From contig DXKH01000141.1 of the NCBI GenBank assembly GCA_019415335.1, positions 15,064 to 79,063 on the forward strand: a DNA stretch of 64,000 nucleotides. Direction: 5' to 3'. This DNA comes from Citrobacter sp. (GTDB lineage: Bacteria; Pseudomonadota; Gammaproteobacteria; Enterobacterales; Enterobacteriaceae). Below the pieces are notes generated by a model. That model saw only the letters and a list, made by a program, of their open reading frames with translations, made no database searches and was not told where the DNA came from. Below are positions 54,111 to 64,000 of the stretch, piece after piece (within the stretch, counting starts at the first letter, position 1; each line of letters begins with the position of its first letter). The translations under genes and the position numbers were made by a program.

Positions 54111-55650
54111 ACACATCACCATAATGGCGTTCGAGGAAATCCCTGAGCGCCGTCTGACTCATCCCCTGAACCTGCTGAACAAAATGGTCAGCCGGTATTT
54201 TTTTGCGCGCAGAGGCAAGTCCCCGCTCACGAAGCAACTGGAAATCGTCCTGCGTTAGCCAGAAGTTAACCTTGACGTAATCCAGTCCGGCATACCGCAG
54301 ATGGCTTGAGATCTTATTGGTAAAGGTGATCAGCAGGTCGAAATCCAGGGACTGTAACTGTACTATCTCATTGATATTAATACATACAGGGATATCGATG
54401 TGAAAACGTGAGGACAGGACCTCTTTGAAATAGCCAACCTTACTTTCCGAAGAGTTCGTCACAATAATGACCCGCTGTTTCGGCTCACTCACTACCCGGT
54501 TTTTAAGCTCATATTTTTTCGTGATCAACACCAGCGTCGCCAGATGGATGGCGGAAAACGTCGTTTGCCAGCCTTTTTCAATCTCGCTTACCGCTGACTG
54601 AACGTCGGCCCAGAGTTCAGGGTAGCGATTCTGGACGTTATGCAGTTTTTTATCATCAAACCAGAGATGAAATTTATTCTGAATGATAGCGGCATAGATA
54701 AAGTGATAAACCTCGGCAAACCAGGCATGTTGATTGTGAACGGTATTGCTCAGGCTACCGGCTAAACGTTCACAGGTCCGTTTCACGTGTGACACCAGGC
54801 GGGCGTCATACAAGGTGAAAGGCCGATTCGTAAACGTCAGCGAAGCAATCAGGAGATCCAGACAGCGGTTTTCCTGCGGGTCGGTCATCGCCTCAAAAGG
54901 AAACGTCGTCAAAAACGGCGTCGCCGTACTCTCTTTGATTACATGCCCCCGGCGGATGCGGTGTAACGCAAGGCTCAGATACACCAGCAGGTATTTCCGA
55001 CCGTTGTAACCCAGCGTGTTAATCGGGCGGATAACGTCTTCATAGCAGCGTGCAGCCTGGGTTATCTCCATGGCGCATTCGTGCAGAAACTGATCGGCAA
55101 TCGAACGACTGACTGGCTCATTCGCCTGATGAGCGATCAACAGGTGGTTTTCACCGATCTCTACGGTTTTGAGTATTAACATGCACACCGCCAGGCGCAA
55201 CGAGAACTCATCGCCAACAAGCTGCGACCCGATACGGGGAATACTTTGTATCGTCAGGGCATGGCCCTGCGCCAGACGCAGCATCACGGGATTGTCATTT
55301 TTTACCGTTCCCGCGCTGACATAAAACTTTTTGTAGTACTCGTTTTTATTCACCACATCATGCAAACAGAGCGTCACGAGGAGATCCCTCACACGCTCTT
55401 CTGCCGTGGTGATATAGCGGTTAAAACGTATACGCGCTAAAAATTGCCGGTATTCGCTATAGCCAATCCGGGTCGTAATAAACTGATTATCCTGGTGGAG
55501 TTGGACGTCTTCCGGTAAGAGCTCATTAAGCTCTTTCATGGTGCGTTTTAGCGTGGAGAGGGTCTTACCGAAACGCTGAACCGCCTCGTCAATCGACAGC
55601 GGGCTGTTATCCTGCAAATATTTCAGGAAAGAGAGATCAAAGTGATTCAT
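54103..55650 (-). CDS. PRD/Mga-type transcriptional regulator
   Basis: This 515-residue protein has an N-terminal HTH region (LSIDEAVQRFGKTLSTLKRTMKEL), PRD-like helical domains in the middle (HECAMEITQAARCYEDVI; HLWFDDKKLHNVQNRYPEL) and an EIIB-like domain (QRVIIVTNSSESKVGYFKEVL, about 390-470). Such regulators respond to PTS phosphorylation and activate sugar operons. It is convergent with the deacetylase gene and probably controls the promoter at 49918. Confidence 0.78.
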   Translation of the reverse strand: MNHFDLSFLKYLQDNSPLSIDEAVQRFGKTLSTLKRTMKELNELLPEDVQLHQDNQFITTRIGYSEYRQFLARIRFNRYITTAEERVRDLLVTLCLHDVVNKNEYYKKFYVSAGTVKNDNPVMLRLAQGHALTIQSIPRIGSQLVGDEFSLRLAVCMLILKTVEIGENHLLIAHQANEPVSRSIADQFLHECAMEITQAARCYEDVIRPINTLGYNGRKYLLVYLSLALHRIRRGHVIKESTATPFLTTFPFEAMTDPQENRCLDLLIASLTFTNRPFTLYDARLVSHVKRTCERLAGSLSNTVHNQHAWFAEVYHFIYAAIIQNKFHLWFDDKKLHNVQNRYPELWADVQSAVSEIEKGWQTTFSAIHLATLVLITKKYELKNRVVSEPKQRVIIVTNSSESKVGYFKEVLSSRFHIDIPVCININEIVQLQSLDFDLLITFTNKISSHLRYAGLDYVKVNFWLTQDDFQLLRERGLASARKKIPADHFVQQVQGMSQTALRDFLERHYGDVFI

Positions 55651-55737
55651 GAACGCTCGCCAGTGGCTAATGCAAGATTCAGGATAACGGAAATGCGGGA
55701 CTAAAACCGTGACCTGTTGCGAGTCACGGCAGTGTGA

Positions 55738-57040
<1,303 letters not shown>

Positions 57041-57210
57041 GTTCATGTAAAAGAGGTCACCTTGATTTCTCTAATAGGCAGGAACGATAAAGAAGTGCGG
57101 TACAGGAGAAATGCGCGCAGCATGTTTAATAATTGTTATTATATTAGCACAACCACTTAACTATTTACTTTCGCATTAGACATAACAGAAGTGTATGCCG
57201 GATCACTATT

Positions 57211-57253
57211 TTTGAATCTCGTCACAGGTCCTGATTATAGTGTGTGTTAGATC
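57211..57253 (+). promoter_or_regulatory. CRP site and promoter of nupC
   Basis: TTTGA-N6-TCACA at 57211-57226 is a good CRP site. TTAGAT at 57248-57253 would give a start near 57260, so the CRP site would be centred at about -41.5, the class II position. In E. coli nupC is controlled by CRP and CytR; CytR sites are not distinguished here. Confidence 0.55.
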
Positions 57254-57321
57254 TCGTTTTCTTTGCACACGTTGCATAGAATGTGCACGGAAATTTAACC
57301 TGCCTCATATTTGGAGCAAAT

Positions 57322-58524
57322 ATGGACCGCGTCCTTCATTTTGTCCTGGCACTTGCCGTTGTTGCGATCCTCGCATTGCTGGTAAGCAGTGACCGTAAAA
57401 AAATTCGCATTCGTTATGTCGTTCAACTGCTTGTTATCGAAGTGTTACTGGCGTGGTTCTTCCTGAACTCTGACGTCGGTCTCGGCTTCGTGAGAGGCTT
57501 CTCCGAAATGTTTGAAAAACTACTCGGATTCGCTAATGAAGGGACGAACTTCGTCTTTGGCAGCATGAACGATAAAGGGTTGGCTTTCTTCTTCCTGAAA
57601 GTTCTCTGCCCTATCGTCTTCATTTCAGCGTTGATCGGTATTCTGCAGCATATTCGCGTGCTGCCGATTATCATCCGTGCCATTGGCTTCCTGTTATCCA
57701 AAGTCAACGGCATGGGCAAACTGGAATCCTTCAACGCCGTCAGCTCGCTGATCCTTGGTCAGTCTGAGAACTTTATCGCGTATAAAGACATTCTCGGCAA
57801 AATGTCCCGCAACCGCATGTACACCATGGCAGCAACGGCAATGTCCACCGTTTCCATGTCTATCGTCGGCGCGTACATGACCATGCTGGAGCCTAAATAC
57901 GTGGTTGCGGCGCTGGTTCTGAACATGTTCAGCACCTTTATCGTACTGTCGCTGATCAACCCGTACCGCGTTGACGCCAGCGAAGAAAACATCCAGATGT
58001 CCAACCTGCACGAAGGTCAGAGCTTCTTCGAAATGTTAGGTGAATACATCCTGGCGGGTTTCAAAGTTGCGATTATCGTTGCTGCTATGCTGATCGGCTT
58101 CATCGCCCTGATCGCCGCGCTGAACGCCCTGTTCGCTACCGTGACGGGTTGGTTCGGCTACAGCATCTCCTTCCAGGGCATCCTGGGTTACATCTTCTAC
58201 CCGATTGCCTGGGTGATGGGTGTGCCGTCCAGTGAAGCGCTGCAGGTGGGCAGTATCATGGCGACCAAACTGGTTTCTAACGAATTCGTTGCAATGATGG
58301 ATCTGCAGAAAATCGCCTCCACGCTCTCTCCGCGCGCGGAAGGTATCCTTTCTGTGTTCCTGGTTTCCTTCGCCAACTTCTCTTCTATCGGTATCATCGC
58401 AGGCGCGATTAAAGGCCTGAATGAAGAGCAAGGTAACGTCGTCTCCCGCTTCGGTCTGAAGCTGGTCTACGGCTCTACGCTGGTGAGCGTCCTGTCTGCC
58501 TCTATCGCCGCACTGGTTCTGTAA
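57322..58524 (+). CDS. nupC: NupC, nucleoside-proton symporter
   Basis: TTGGAG six to eight bases before the ATG at 57322 gives the 400-residue E. coli-type protein. About nine membrane segments; CNT-family motifs [14 protein letters not shown] and [23 protein letters not shown]. It imports nucleosides (not guanosine well) with protons. A mntH-nupC divergent pair as in E. coli. Confidence 0.95.
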   Translation: MDRVLHFVLALAVVAILALLVSSDRKKIRIRYVVQLLVIEVLLAWFFLNSDVGLGFVRGFSEMFEKLLGFANEGTNFVFGSMNDKGLAFFFLKVLCPIVFISALIGILQHIRVLPIIIRAIGFLLSKVNGMGKLESFNAVSSLILGQSENFIAYKDILGKMSRNRMYTMAATAMSTVSMSIVGAYMTMLEPKYVVAALVLNMFSTFIVLSLINPYRVDASEENIQMSNLHEGQSFFEMLGEYILAGFKVAIIVAAMLIGFIALIAALNALFATVTGWFGYSISFQGILGYIFYPIAWVMGVPSSEALQVGSIMATKLVSNEFVAMMDLQKIASTLSPRAEGILSVFLVSFANFSSIGIIAGAIKGLNEEQGNVVSRFGLKLVYGSTLVSVLSASIAALVL

Positions 58525-58538
58525 GACAGCACTGACAT

Positions 58539-58569
58539 AAAAAACGGGGAGCGCATCCCCGTTTTTTTT
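58539..58569. terminator. Bidirectional terminator between nupC and pdeA
   Basis: AACGGGGA-GCGCA-TCCCCGTT with A-run and T-run on its two sides. Confidence 0.85.
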
Positions 58570-58576
58570 ATCCCTG

Positions 58577-60766
58577 TTATTCCCCTAACGGCCTCGGTCG
58601 TCCAATCAGATAGCCTTGCAGGTAGTTCACGCCCAGGCTTAACAGCAACTCCCGCTGTGCAGGTGTTTCCACGTACTCCGCTACTACGCTTAACGACTTC
58701 GCTTTTGCCAGATCGGTTATCGACTTCACAATCATGGCATCCAGCGAATCGGTCAGAATATCTTTTACGAATACACCGTCGATTTTGATGATGTCAGCCT
58801 GCAGACGCTTCAGCCGCTCATAATTGGCATACCCGGTACCAAAGTCGTCAATCGCAATCCGGAAGCCAAACCGGTGCAACAGTTCGAGATTTTGCATGCT
58901 GGTTTCCGAATTGGAAAATGCCTGCTCTTCGGTAATCTCAATGATGACCGTTTCCGGAGCGATACCGTAGCGGGTGAACAGGCGAATAATGTGCGGCGCG
59001 GTCTCTTTTTGCAGCAACGTCAGCGGCATCAAATTGACCGAGAAAAGTGGCCCAGTCTCAACAGGAGGGTGCACAGATAGCCAGTTCAGCAGAGCTTCAA
59101 CCACCTGCAGATCAAAGCGGGCGCTGAGGTTAAACTGCGCAATCAGTGGAATAAATTGATCCGGGGTCATGATGCCTTCATCGCTTTTCAGCCGCGCGAG
59201 AATTTCATCGTATCCTTTGCCCTGAGCGTCGCGGATAGGCTGTGCGTAAAGCAGGAGATCCCCGTTATCGAGCGCTTTACGAATTTTATTGAGCAGCAAC
59301 ACCCGTTCGGTCGTCTGGCCTGTCGCCGCTTCCTGGCTGTGCGTCAGCGCCAGCACCCGGTGATTCGCACAGGATTGTTCCGCCAGCCAGCTCAATTGCC
59401 CCAGCAGTGGTTGCAACGTCTCCTGTTTCCCATCCCATTGTCCCCAGGATGCGCCGTAGCCCATGTCCAGCCCGGTGTTGTTCCAGTATATTTTACGACT
59501 GTTCAGCAGGTCGAGCATATGTTGCAAACAGGCGTCCATCTCCGGCCCGTGGAGTACCAGCAATAGTTCACTCCCCGGCAACTGGAAGATTTTTTCATTC
59601 TCAAGCATCAACGGTTGCAGCATACGGTGCACCGTGCGTTTGCTGTGCACGCGCATCAACATGCCATAGTGACGGCTCAGAAACTCCAGATTCTCCAGTC
59701 TCAGGCAGCAGACGCTCTGCCCGGACTCTTTTTGCAGGAACTGTTCCAGCGCGCGCAGATTCGGCAAGCGAGTTAAAGGATCGGTAAGCGCTTGCATATG
59801 CCAGCGGCGATTAAGCCATTCACTGCGCTGAAAGATGCGCATCATATACAGCAGACAGATACTGAACGAAACAAGAACCGACAGGATGAACGCCAGCGAA
59901 TACTCCGACCCCACCCCTTGTAAGAAATTGCGGTTATAGGTCAACAAGAACAGCGTGGTAATCGCCCAGCTTAGATTTATAAACGGATAGGTGAGCTTAC
60001 CCACACCGGTGGTAAAAATAATGAAGAAGACGGGAACCAGATACCCAGCAATGTATCCGCTCTCCAGGGGAGAACACATAATAACGAGAAGAAGCGAAAT
60101 GCAGACCAGCCAGCTCATGGTAAAAAGACGCGTCTCTTTTTCAAAACACGGTGCAATATCCCGGCGCCAGAATATCCGGGCATAATGCGGGTTCACTATC
60201 ATCCGCAGCGGATAATAAAAAAGCATGGTGAAAATCAGTACCGCCGAGATCAGGCTCAGAATATCAACTATCGTGAAGATGGCCGCCGCTGCGCCAAAAA
60301 ATGTCGAAACCACAACAGGAAAGTCGAGATAATGCCCGGCGAGATACATGCTGATTTTCATTCCGAGCGGGGCGACAAAGCCAAACCAAATCACCCTGCG
60401 CCAGATATTGCGATCGGGCAATCCGTAGCGCCAACGCGACCCCAGTTGCCAGCGCACCAGCGCACAGGTTCCCAGCACGGCAAACATCTGACAAAAGAGC
60501 AACACAATGCCTTGCGCAAACGGCAGATGAAGATTCCAGTGATTGGTCAGGTATAACGCCAACACGATTGGCAGCACAGCGCGTCGACCAAACAGCAGCA
60601 TCATCGAAAGCAGCACGCACAGCGGCAACCACGAGAGATAGATATAGCTGGAATCCACAATGGCGAGAGGGGAAATCAAACGCGAAAACTGGATAGCTGC
60701 GATGGAGAGCACGATCGCAAGAGCGAAAATTCTTATATTATTTATCAGGTTGCGCTTGGCTGGCAT
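58577..60766 (-). CDS. pdeA: PdeA (YfeA), membrane cyclic-di-GMP phosphodiesterase
   Basis: The start at 60766 (MPAKRNLINNIRIFALAI) gives 729 residues as in E. coli YfeA. Longer in-frame readings run into the antisense of the tRNA-Ala genes and are rejected. A MASE1-like membrane domain (about 10-330) is followed by a degenerate GGDEF domain and an EAL domain with EILARL, IEITEEQAF, IAIDDFGTGYANYERL (metal Asp pair) and DIIKIDG. It breaks down c-di-GMP. Confidence 0.92.
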   Translation of the reverse strand: MPAKRNLINNIRIFALAIVLSIAAIQFSRLISPLAIVDSSYIYLSWLPLCVLLSMMLLFGRRAVLPIVLALYLTNHWNLHLPFAQGIVLLFCQMFAVLGTCALVRWQLGSRWRYGLPDRNIWRRVIWFGFVAPLGMKISMYLAGHYLDFPVVVSTFFGAAAAIFTIVDILSLISAVLIFTMLFYYPLRMIVNPHYARIFWRRDIAPCFEKETRLFTMSWLVCISLLLVIMCSPLESGYIAGYLVPVFFIIFTTGVGKLTYPFINLSWAITTLFLLTYNRNFLQGVGSEYSLAFILSVLVSFSICLLYMMRIFQRSEWLNRRWHMQALTDPLTRLPNLRALEQFLQKESGQSVCCLRLENLEFLSRHYGMLMRVHSKRTVHRMLQPLMLENEKIFQLPGSELLLVLHGPEMDACLQHMLDLLNSRKIYWNNTGLDMGYGASWGQWDGKQETLQPLLGQLSWLAEQSCANHRVLALTHSQEAATGQTTERVLLLNKIRKALDNGDLLLYAQPIRDAQGKGYDEILARLKSDEGIMTPDQFIPLIAQFNLSARFDLQVVEALLNWLSVHPPVETGPLFSVNLMPLTLLQKETAPHIIRLFTRYGIAPETVIIEITEEQAFSNSETSMQNLELLHRFGFRIAIDDFGTGYANYERLKRLQADIIKIDGVFVKDILTDSLDAMIVKSITDLAKAKSLSVVAEYVETPAQRELLLSLGVNYLQGYLIGRPRPLGE

Positions 60767-60927
60767 GAATTGACTGCTCTCACGGAACGAACTATTTGTC
60801 ACATGAATAATAAGTTTATTCGCTTCGCGAAGCAAACCTATGCCCACCAGAAACCGATCCCACCTTTCGCGGAATAGACTCTGGCTTATAAGCAACTGTA
60901 TTACAAAAATGGAAGGTATGCCGAGAT

Positions 60928-60956
60928 AAAAAAACCCCCGCTTCGCAGCGAGGGTT
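60928..60956 (-). terminator. Terminator of the tRNA-Ala transcript
   Basis: On the minus strand AACCCTCGCTGCGAAGCGGGGGTT is followed by TTTTTT; stem of about nine pairs. Confidence 0.85.
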
Positions 60957-60963
60957 CTGAATT

Positions 60964-61039
<76 letters not shown>

Positions 61040-61078
61040 ACGATGCATTTACGTACCAAAATTGTTGGGTTCAATTTT

Positions 61079-61154
<76 letters not shown>

Positions 61155-61186
61155 ATTACGTAAAGCTTGTCGAGTTGACGGGCGGC

Positions 61187-61215
61187 ATCATATGAATTCC
61201 CTTCGCATGTGTCAA
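61187..61215 (-). promoter_or_regulatory. Promoter of the tRNA-Ala pair
   Basis: On the minus strand TTGACA (61215-61210), a 17-bp spacer, TATGAT (61192-61187) and a GC-rich discriminator GCCGCCCG, typical of stringently controlled tRNA promoters. Confidence 0.85.
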
Positions 61216-61375
61216 CGGCAAATTGAAAACGCCGATTCTAATCGCTGAAAAAGCAGACAACTGAATAACAATGCGCAACAACTCGCATTCAGTAGTTAAA
61301 CACGTCACGGTTTCCACTAAAATGGTGCTATAAAATGAACCACTAATTAACCACAAGACTATTCAGGGAATCTTT

Positions 61376-61738
61376 ATGTTCAAGGAGCGGATGACGCCAG
61401 AAGAACTCGCTAATCTGACGGGTTACAGCCGACAGACCATCAATAAGTGGGTGCGTAAAGAGGGTTGGGCGACATCACCAAAACCAGGCGTCCAGGGCGG
61501 TAAAGCACGACTGGTGCATGTTAACGAACAGGTTCGTGAATATATCCGCAGCGCAGAACGCTCGGCGGAAGGACTGTCTGACGCCTTCTCGTCCCCAGGT
61601 GATGCGTCGCTGGAAACATTACTGGTCAAGCTGGTGAAGGAAATGACACCCGCCGAACAAAAACACTTTACCTCTTTGCTACTGCGAGAAGGGATTACCG
61701 GTTTATTACAACGCTTAGGGATCCGCGACAGTAAATAA
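61376..61738 (+). CDS. yfeC: YfeC, DNA-binding protein
   Basis: This 120-residue protein begins MFKERMTPEELANLTGYSRQTINKWVRKEGW, a YfeC-like HTH. C-terminal LLLREGITGLLQRLGIRDSK matches the family. It is the paralogue and upstream neighbour of yfeD (1 bp gap). In E. coli it is a small DNA-binding regulator influencing extracellular DNA or biofilm. Confidence 0.92.
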   Translation: MFKERMTPEELANLTGYSRQTINKWVRKEGWATSPKPGVQGGKARLVHVNEQVREYIRSAERSAEGLSDAFSSPGDASLETLLVKLVKEMTPAEQKHFTSLLLREGITGLLQRLGIRDSK

Positions 61739-61739
61739 T

Positions 61740-62132
61740 ATGAAAAGATTACGCAGCAAAATGACCACCGAAGAGTTGGCGGATTGTCTCGGTGTGGCAA
61801 AGCAAACCGTGAATCGCTGGATCCGTGAGCAAAAATGGGAAACGGAAAAATTTCCGGGTGTTAAAGGTGGTCGGGCAAGGCTCGTTCATATCGATACGCG
61901 CGTGCGGGAATTTATTCTGAACATCCCGGCGTTTCGTAACCATTCTGCATTTTATCAGGCTGAAGAGTCACTCGCCGAGTACAACCCCGCCGTACGCAGT
62001 CATGCCTATCGGCAGATTATTGATGCGGTGGAAAATATGTCCGCAGTGGAACAGGAAAAGTTAGCACTCTTTCTTTCACGCGAAGGCATCCGCGGTTTTC
62101 TTACTCGCCTGGGTCTGAACGATTCTGAGTGA
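61740..62132 (+). CDS. yfeD: YfeD, DNA-binding protein
   Basis: This 130-residue paralogue of YfeC has the same HTH (MTTEELADCLGVAKQTVNRW) and the same tail (LSREGIRGFLTRLGLND). A start one base after the yfeC stop shows coupling. Function as for yfeC, poorly known. Confidence 0.92.
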   Translation: MKRLRSKMTTEELADCLGVAKQTVNRWIREQKWETEKFPGVKGGRARLVHIDTRVREFILNIPAFRNHSAFYQAEESLAEYNPAVRSHAYRQIIDAVENMSAVEQEKLALFLSREGIRGFLTRLGLNDSE

Positions 62133-62136
62133 CGTA

Positions 62137-62166
62137 AATAAAAACGGCAGAGTCTCCCCTGCCGTT
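62137..62166 (-). terminator. Terminator of gltX
   Basis: On the minus strand AACGGCAG-loop-CTGCCGTT is followed by TTTATTT; it also faces yfeD. Confidence 0.82.
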
Positions 62167-62185
62167 CCGTTAATGTGACGAACGC

Positions 62186-63601
62186 TTACTGCTGCGCTTC
62201 ACGATCCGCAATAAAAGCCAGTGCTTTATTGATACGTTCAATACTGCGGGTTTTACCAATCGCATGCACCGTCACGTCTAAGCCGGGAGACTGGCCCGCA
62301 CCGGTTACCGCAACGCGCAGCGGCATACCGACTTTACCCATCCCCACTTCCAGCTCATCGGCGGTCGCCTGAATGGCATGGTGCACGTTTTCAGCCGTCC
62401 ACTCGGTAATGGCTGCCAGTTTGTCACGCACCACTTCCAGTGGCTGACGCGCAACCGGACGCAGATGTTTCTTCGCGGCATCGACATCAAACTCGGCAAA
62501 GTCTTCGTAGAAGTAACGGCAGCTTTGGGCCATCTCTTTCAGTGTTTTGCAGCGCTCGCCCAGCAGTTTCACCAGCTCAGCCAGCTGCGGTCCGTTACGG
62601 GTATCGATATTTTCCTGCTCGATGTGCCACTGCAGATGCGTTGCCACGTACTCCGGCGCCAGCGAGTTAATGTAGTGATGGTTCAGCCACTGCAGTTTTT
62701 CCGTGTTGAACGCACTGGCGGATTTGCTGACCGCACCGAGGGAGAACAGCTTGATCATCTCTTCACGAGTGAAGATCTCCTGATCGCCGCTGGACCAGCC
62801 CAGACGCACCAGGTAGTTCAGCAGCGCTTCCGGCAGATAGCCGTCATCACGATACTGCATAACGCTCACTGCACCGTGACGTTTGGACAGTTTTTTACCG
62901 TCGTCGCCGTTGATCATAGAGACGTGAGCATACACCGGCACCGGCGCGTTCAGCGCTTTAAGGATGTTGATCTGGCGTGGGGTATTGTTGATATGGTCTT
63001 CACCACGAATAACGTGGGTGATCTCCATATCCCAGTCGTCCACCACTACACAGAAGTTATAAGTTGGGGAACCGTCGGTGCGGCGGATAATCAGATCGTC
63101 CAGCTCCTGATTGCTGAATTCGATCGGGCCACGGATCTGGTCGTCAAAAATGACAGAACCGTCCTGCGGGTTGGCAAAACGGACAACGCAAGGCTCATCA
63201 TCAGCGTGATGTTCATGACCATGACGGCAGCGACCGTCGTAGCGCGGCTTTTCGCCCTTCGCCATCTGCTCTTCACGCAGTGCGTCCAGACGCTCTTTGG
63301 AGCAGTAGCACTTATAGGCCGTACCCGCTTCCAGCATCTCATCAATCACTGCGTTATAACGATCGAAACGTTTAGTCTGGAAGTACGGACCTTCATCCCA
63401 TTCCAGGCTCAGCCAGTTCATTCCGTCCATAATGGCTTCGATAGCTTCCGGCGTGGAACGTTCGAGATCGGTGTCTTCAATACGCAGCACAAACTCACCG
63501 CCGTGATTACGTGCAAAAAGCCAGGAATAGAGAGCAGTACGCGCACCACCGACGTGCAGATAACCTGTCGGGCTTGGCGCGAAGCGAGTTTTGATTTTCA
63601 T
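62186..63601 (-). CDS. gltX: Glutamyl-tRNA synthetase
   Basis: This 471-residue class I synthetase has the HIGH-type motif [10 protein letters not shown] (residues 9-18), the zinc-binding [19 protein letters not shown] region, the KMSKS-type motif KKLSKRHG (about 237-244) and the anticodon-binding C-terminus. It charges tRNA-Glu. It matches E. coli GltX. Confidence 0.97.
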   Translation of the reverse strand: MKIKTRFAPSPTGYLHVGGARTALYSWLFARNHGGEFVLRIEDTDLERSTPEAIEAIMDGMNWLSLEWDEGPYFQTKRFDRYNAVIDEMLEAGTAYKCYCSKERLDALREEQMAKGEKPRYDGRCRHGHEHHADDEPCVVRFANPQDGSVIFDDQIRGPIEFSNQELDDLIIRRTDGSPTYNFCVVVDDWDMEITHVIRGEDHINNTPRQINILKALNAPVPVYAHVSMINGDDGKKLSKRHGAVSVMQYRDDGYLPEALLNYLVRLGWSSGDQEIFTREEMIKLFSLGAVSKSASAFNTEKLQWLNHHYINSLAPEYVATHLQWHIEQENIDTRNGPQLAELVKLLGERCKTLKEMAQSCRYFYEDFAEFDVDAAKKHLRPVARQPLEVVRDKLAAITEWTAENVHHAIQATADELEVGMGKVGMPLRVAVTGAGQSPGLDVTVHAIGKTRSIERINKALAFIADREAQQ

Positions 63602-63814
63602 GAAATGGCCTTACGTTTATAAAGATGCCGACAACCGGCAAATCCGGGAAAAATGGAATGGCCGATATTCTATCACTGTGAGGTAAATCCTCAATGTTGT
63701 TACCGGGTAAACGCCGTGCAGAAACGTTTTTGTTTAGAAATCATGCGTCAGAGATCGTTTCACGATCGTTTTGCTTAAAATTACGACGAACGAACAATTT
63801 CTTTAGAAAAGGCG

Positions 63815-63842
63815 TTGACTCATTTTCAACTCTCCCTATAAT
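63815..63842 (+). promoter_or_regulatory. Promoter of the valU-lysV tRNA operon
   Basis: TTGACT (63815-63820), a 16-bp spacer and a consensus TATAAT (63837-63842), followed by a GC-rich discriminator GCGACTCC. It lies 18 bp before the tRNA and diverges from gltX. Confidence 0.88.
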
Positions 63843-63859
63843 GCGACTCCACACAGCGG

Positions 63860-63935
63860 GGGTGATTAGCTCAGCTGGGAGAGCACCTCCCTTACAAGGA
63901 GGGGGTCGGCGGTTCGATCCCGTCATCACCCACCA
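63860..63935 (+). tRNA. valU: tRNA-Val (UAC)
   Basis: 76 nt with encoded CCA, acceptor GGGTGAT/ATCACCC, anticodon TAC, T-loop TTCGATC. E. coli has three valine tRNA genes here before lysV; this strain shows one before the lysine tRNA. Confidence 0.95.
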
Positions 63936-63939
63936 CTTC

Positions 63940-64000
63940 GGGTCGTTAGCTCAGTTGGTAGAGCAGTTGACTTTTAATCAATTGGTCGCAGGTTCGAATC
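63940..64000 (+). tRNA. lysV: tRNA-Lys (UUU), partial
   Basis: Begins GGGTCGTTAGCTCAG with anticodon loop CTTTTAA (TTT) and is cut by the window end within the T-arm. Only 4 bp separate it from the valine tRNA. Confidence 0.92.

Overview
The window is chromosomal DNA of a member of the Enterobacteriaceae. Many products read as near copies of Escherichia coli K-12 proteins (LpxP, AlaC, YpdA/YpdB, Glk, YfeO, MntH, NupC, PdeA, YfeC, YfeD, GltX). The ipdC gene between yfeO and ypeC, plus a cyn operon and yegP at unusual places, fit Citrobacter or a close relative (Salmonella/Enterobacter side) better than E. coli. The species call is inference; the family call is firm.

Region 1 (1 to about 22,250) is most of a lambdoid, HK97-type prophage cut by the left window edge. 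On the minus strand, reading leftward from the immunity region, lie: Cro-like protein, YmfL-like CII analogue, NUMOD4-type protein, helicase, primase, NinG, MT-A70 methyltransferase, antiterminator Q, a terminator, holin, endolysin, Rz with nested Rz1, HNH endonuclease, small and large terminase, a 53-residue membrane protein and the start of the portal. The plus strand carries the CI repressor, a NYN-domain protein, the early operon (DUF1482, YfdQ, ParB-like, many small genes, DUF550, an exonuclease) and an excisionase-like gene. The integrase faces it at the right end. Two operator clusters with one motif (10,582-10,634 and 12,756-12,794) form an OR/OL pair. The OL-side promoter has a boxA about 80 nt downstream.

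Region 2 (22,251 to about 29,400) begins with a complete tRNA-Arg(CCU) (argW), followed by accessory DNA: two paralogous membrane proteins of a putative type VI secretion-associated family, each preceded by a short overlapping ORF stub, an orphan TssL, a damaged hypothetical gene, a DUF1062-like protein, a zinc ribbon protein, a dienelactone-hydrolase-like enzyme, an ICMT-like membrane protein and yegP.

Region 3 (29,379 to 35,740) holds a polar amino-acid ABC transporter next to a cyanate locus, cynR / cynT-cynS-deaminase-cynX. cynX is broken by an in-frame TGA.

Region 4 (35,800 to 64,000) is the conserved yfdY-lpxP-ypdK-alaC-ypdAB ... glk-yfeO-ipdC-ypeC ... mntH-nupC-pdeA-alaXW-yfeCD-gltX-valU-lysV backbone. 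The E. coli genes between argW and yfdY (evgAS, oxc/frc and others) are absent. Inserted between ypeC and mntH is a four-gene unit: PTS EIICB, fumarase/adenylosuccinate-lyase-family enzyme, NagA-like amidohydrolase and a convergent PRD regulator. It looks like a catabolic pathway for an unidentified phosphorylated substrate.

The most promising items for new biology are this PTS/lyase/deacetylase pathway, the NYN-domain gene behind a promoter and terminator-like leader beside the prophage repressor, the duplicated type VI-associated proteins, and a deaminase embedded in the cyanate operon.
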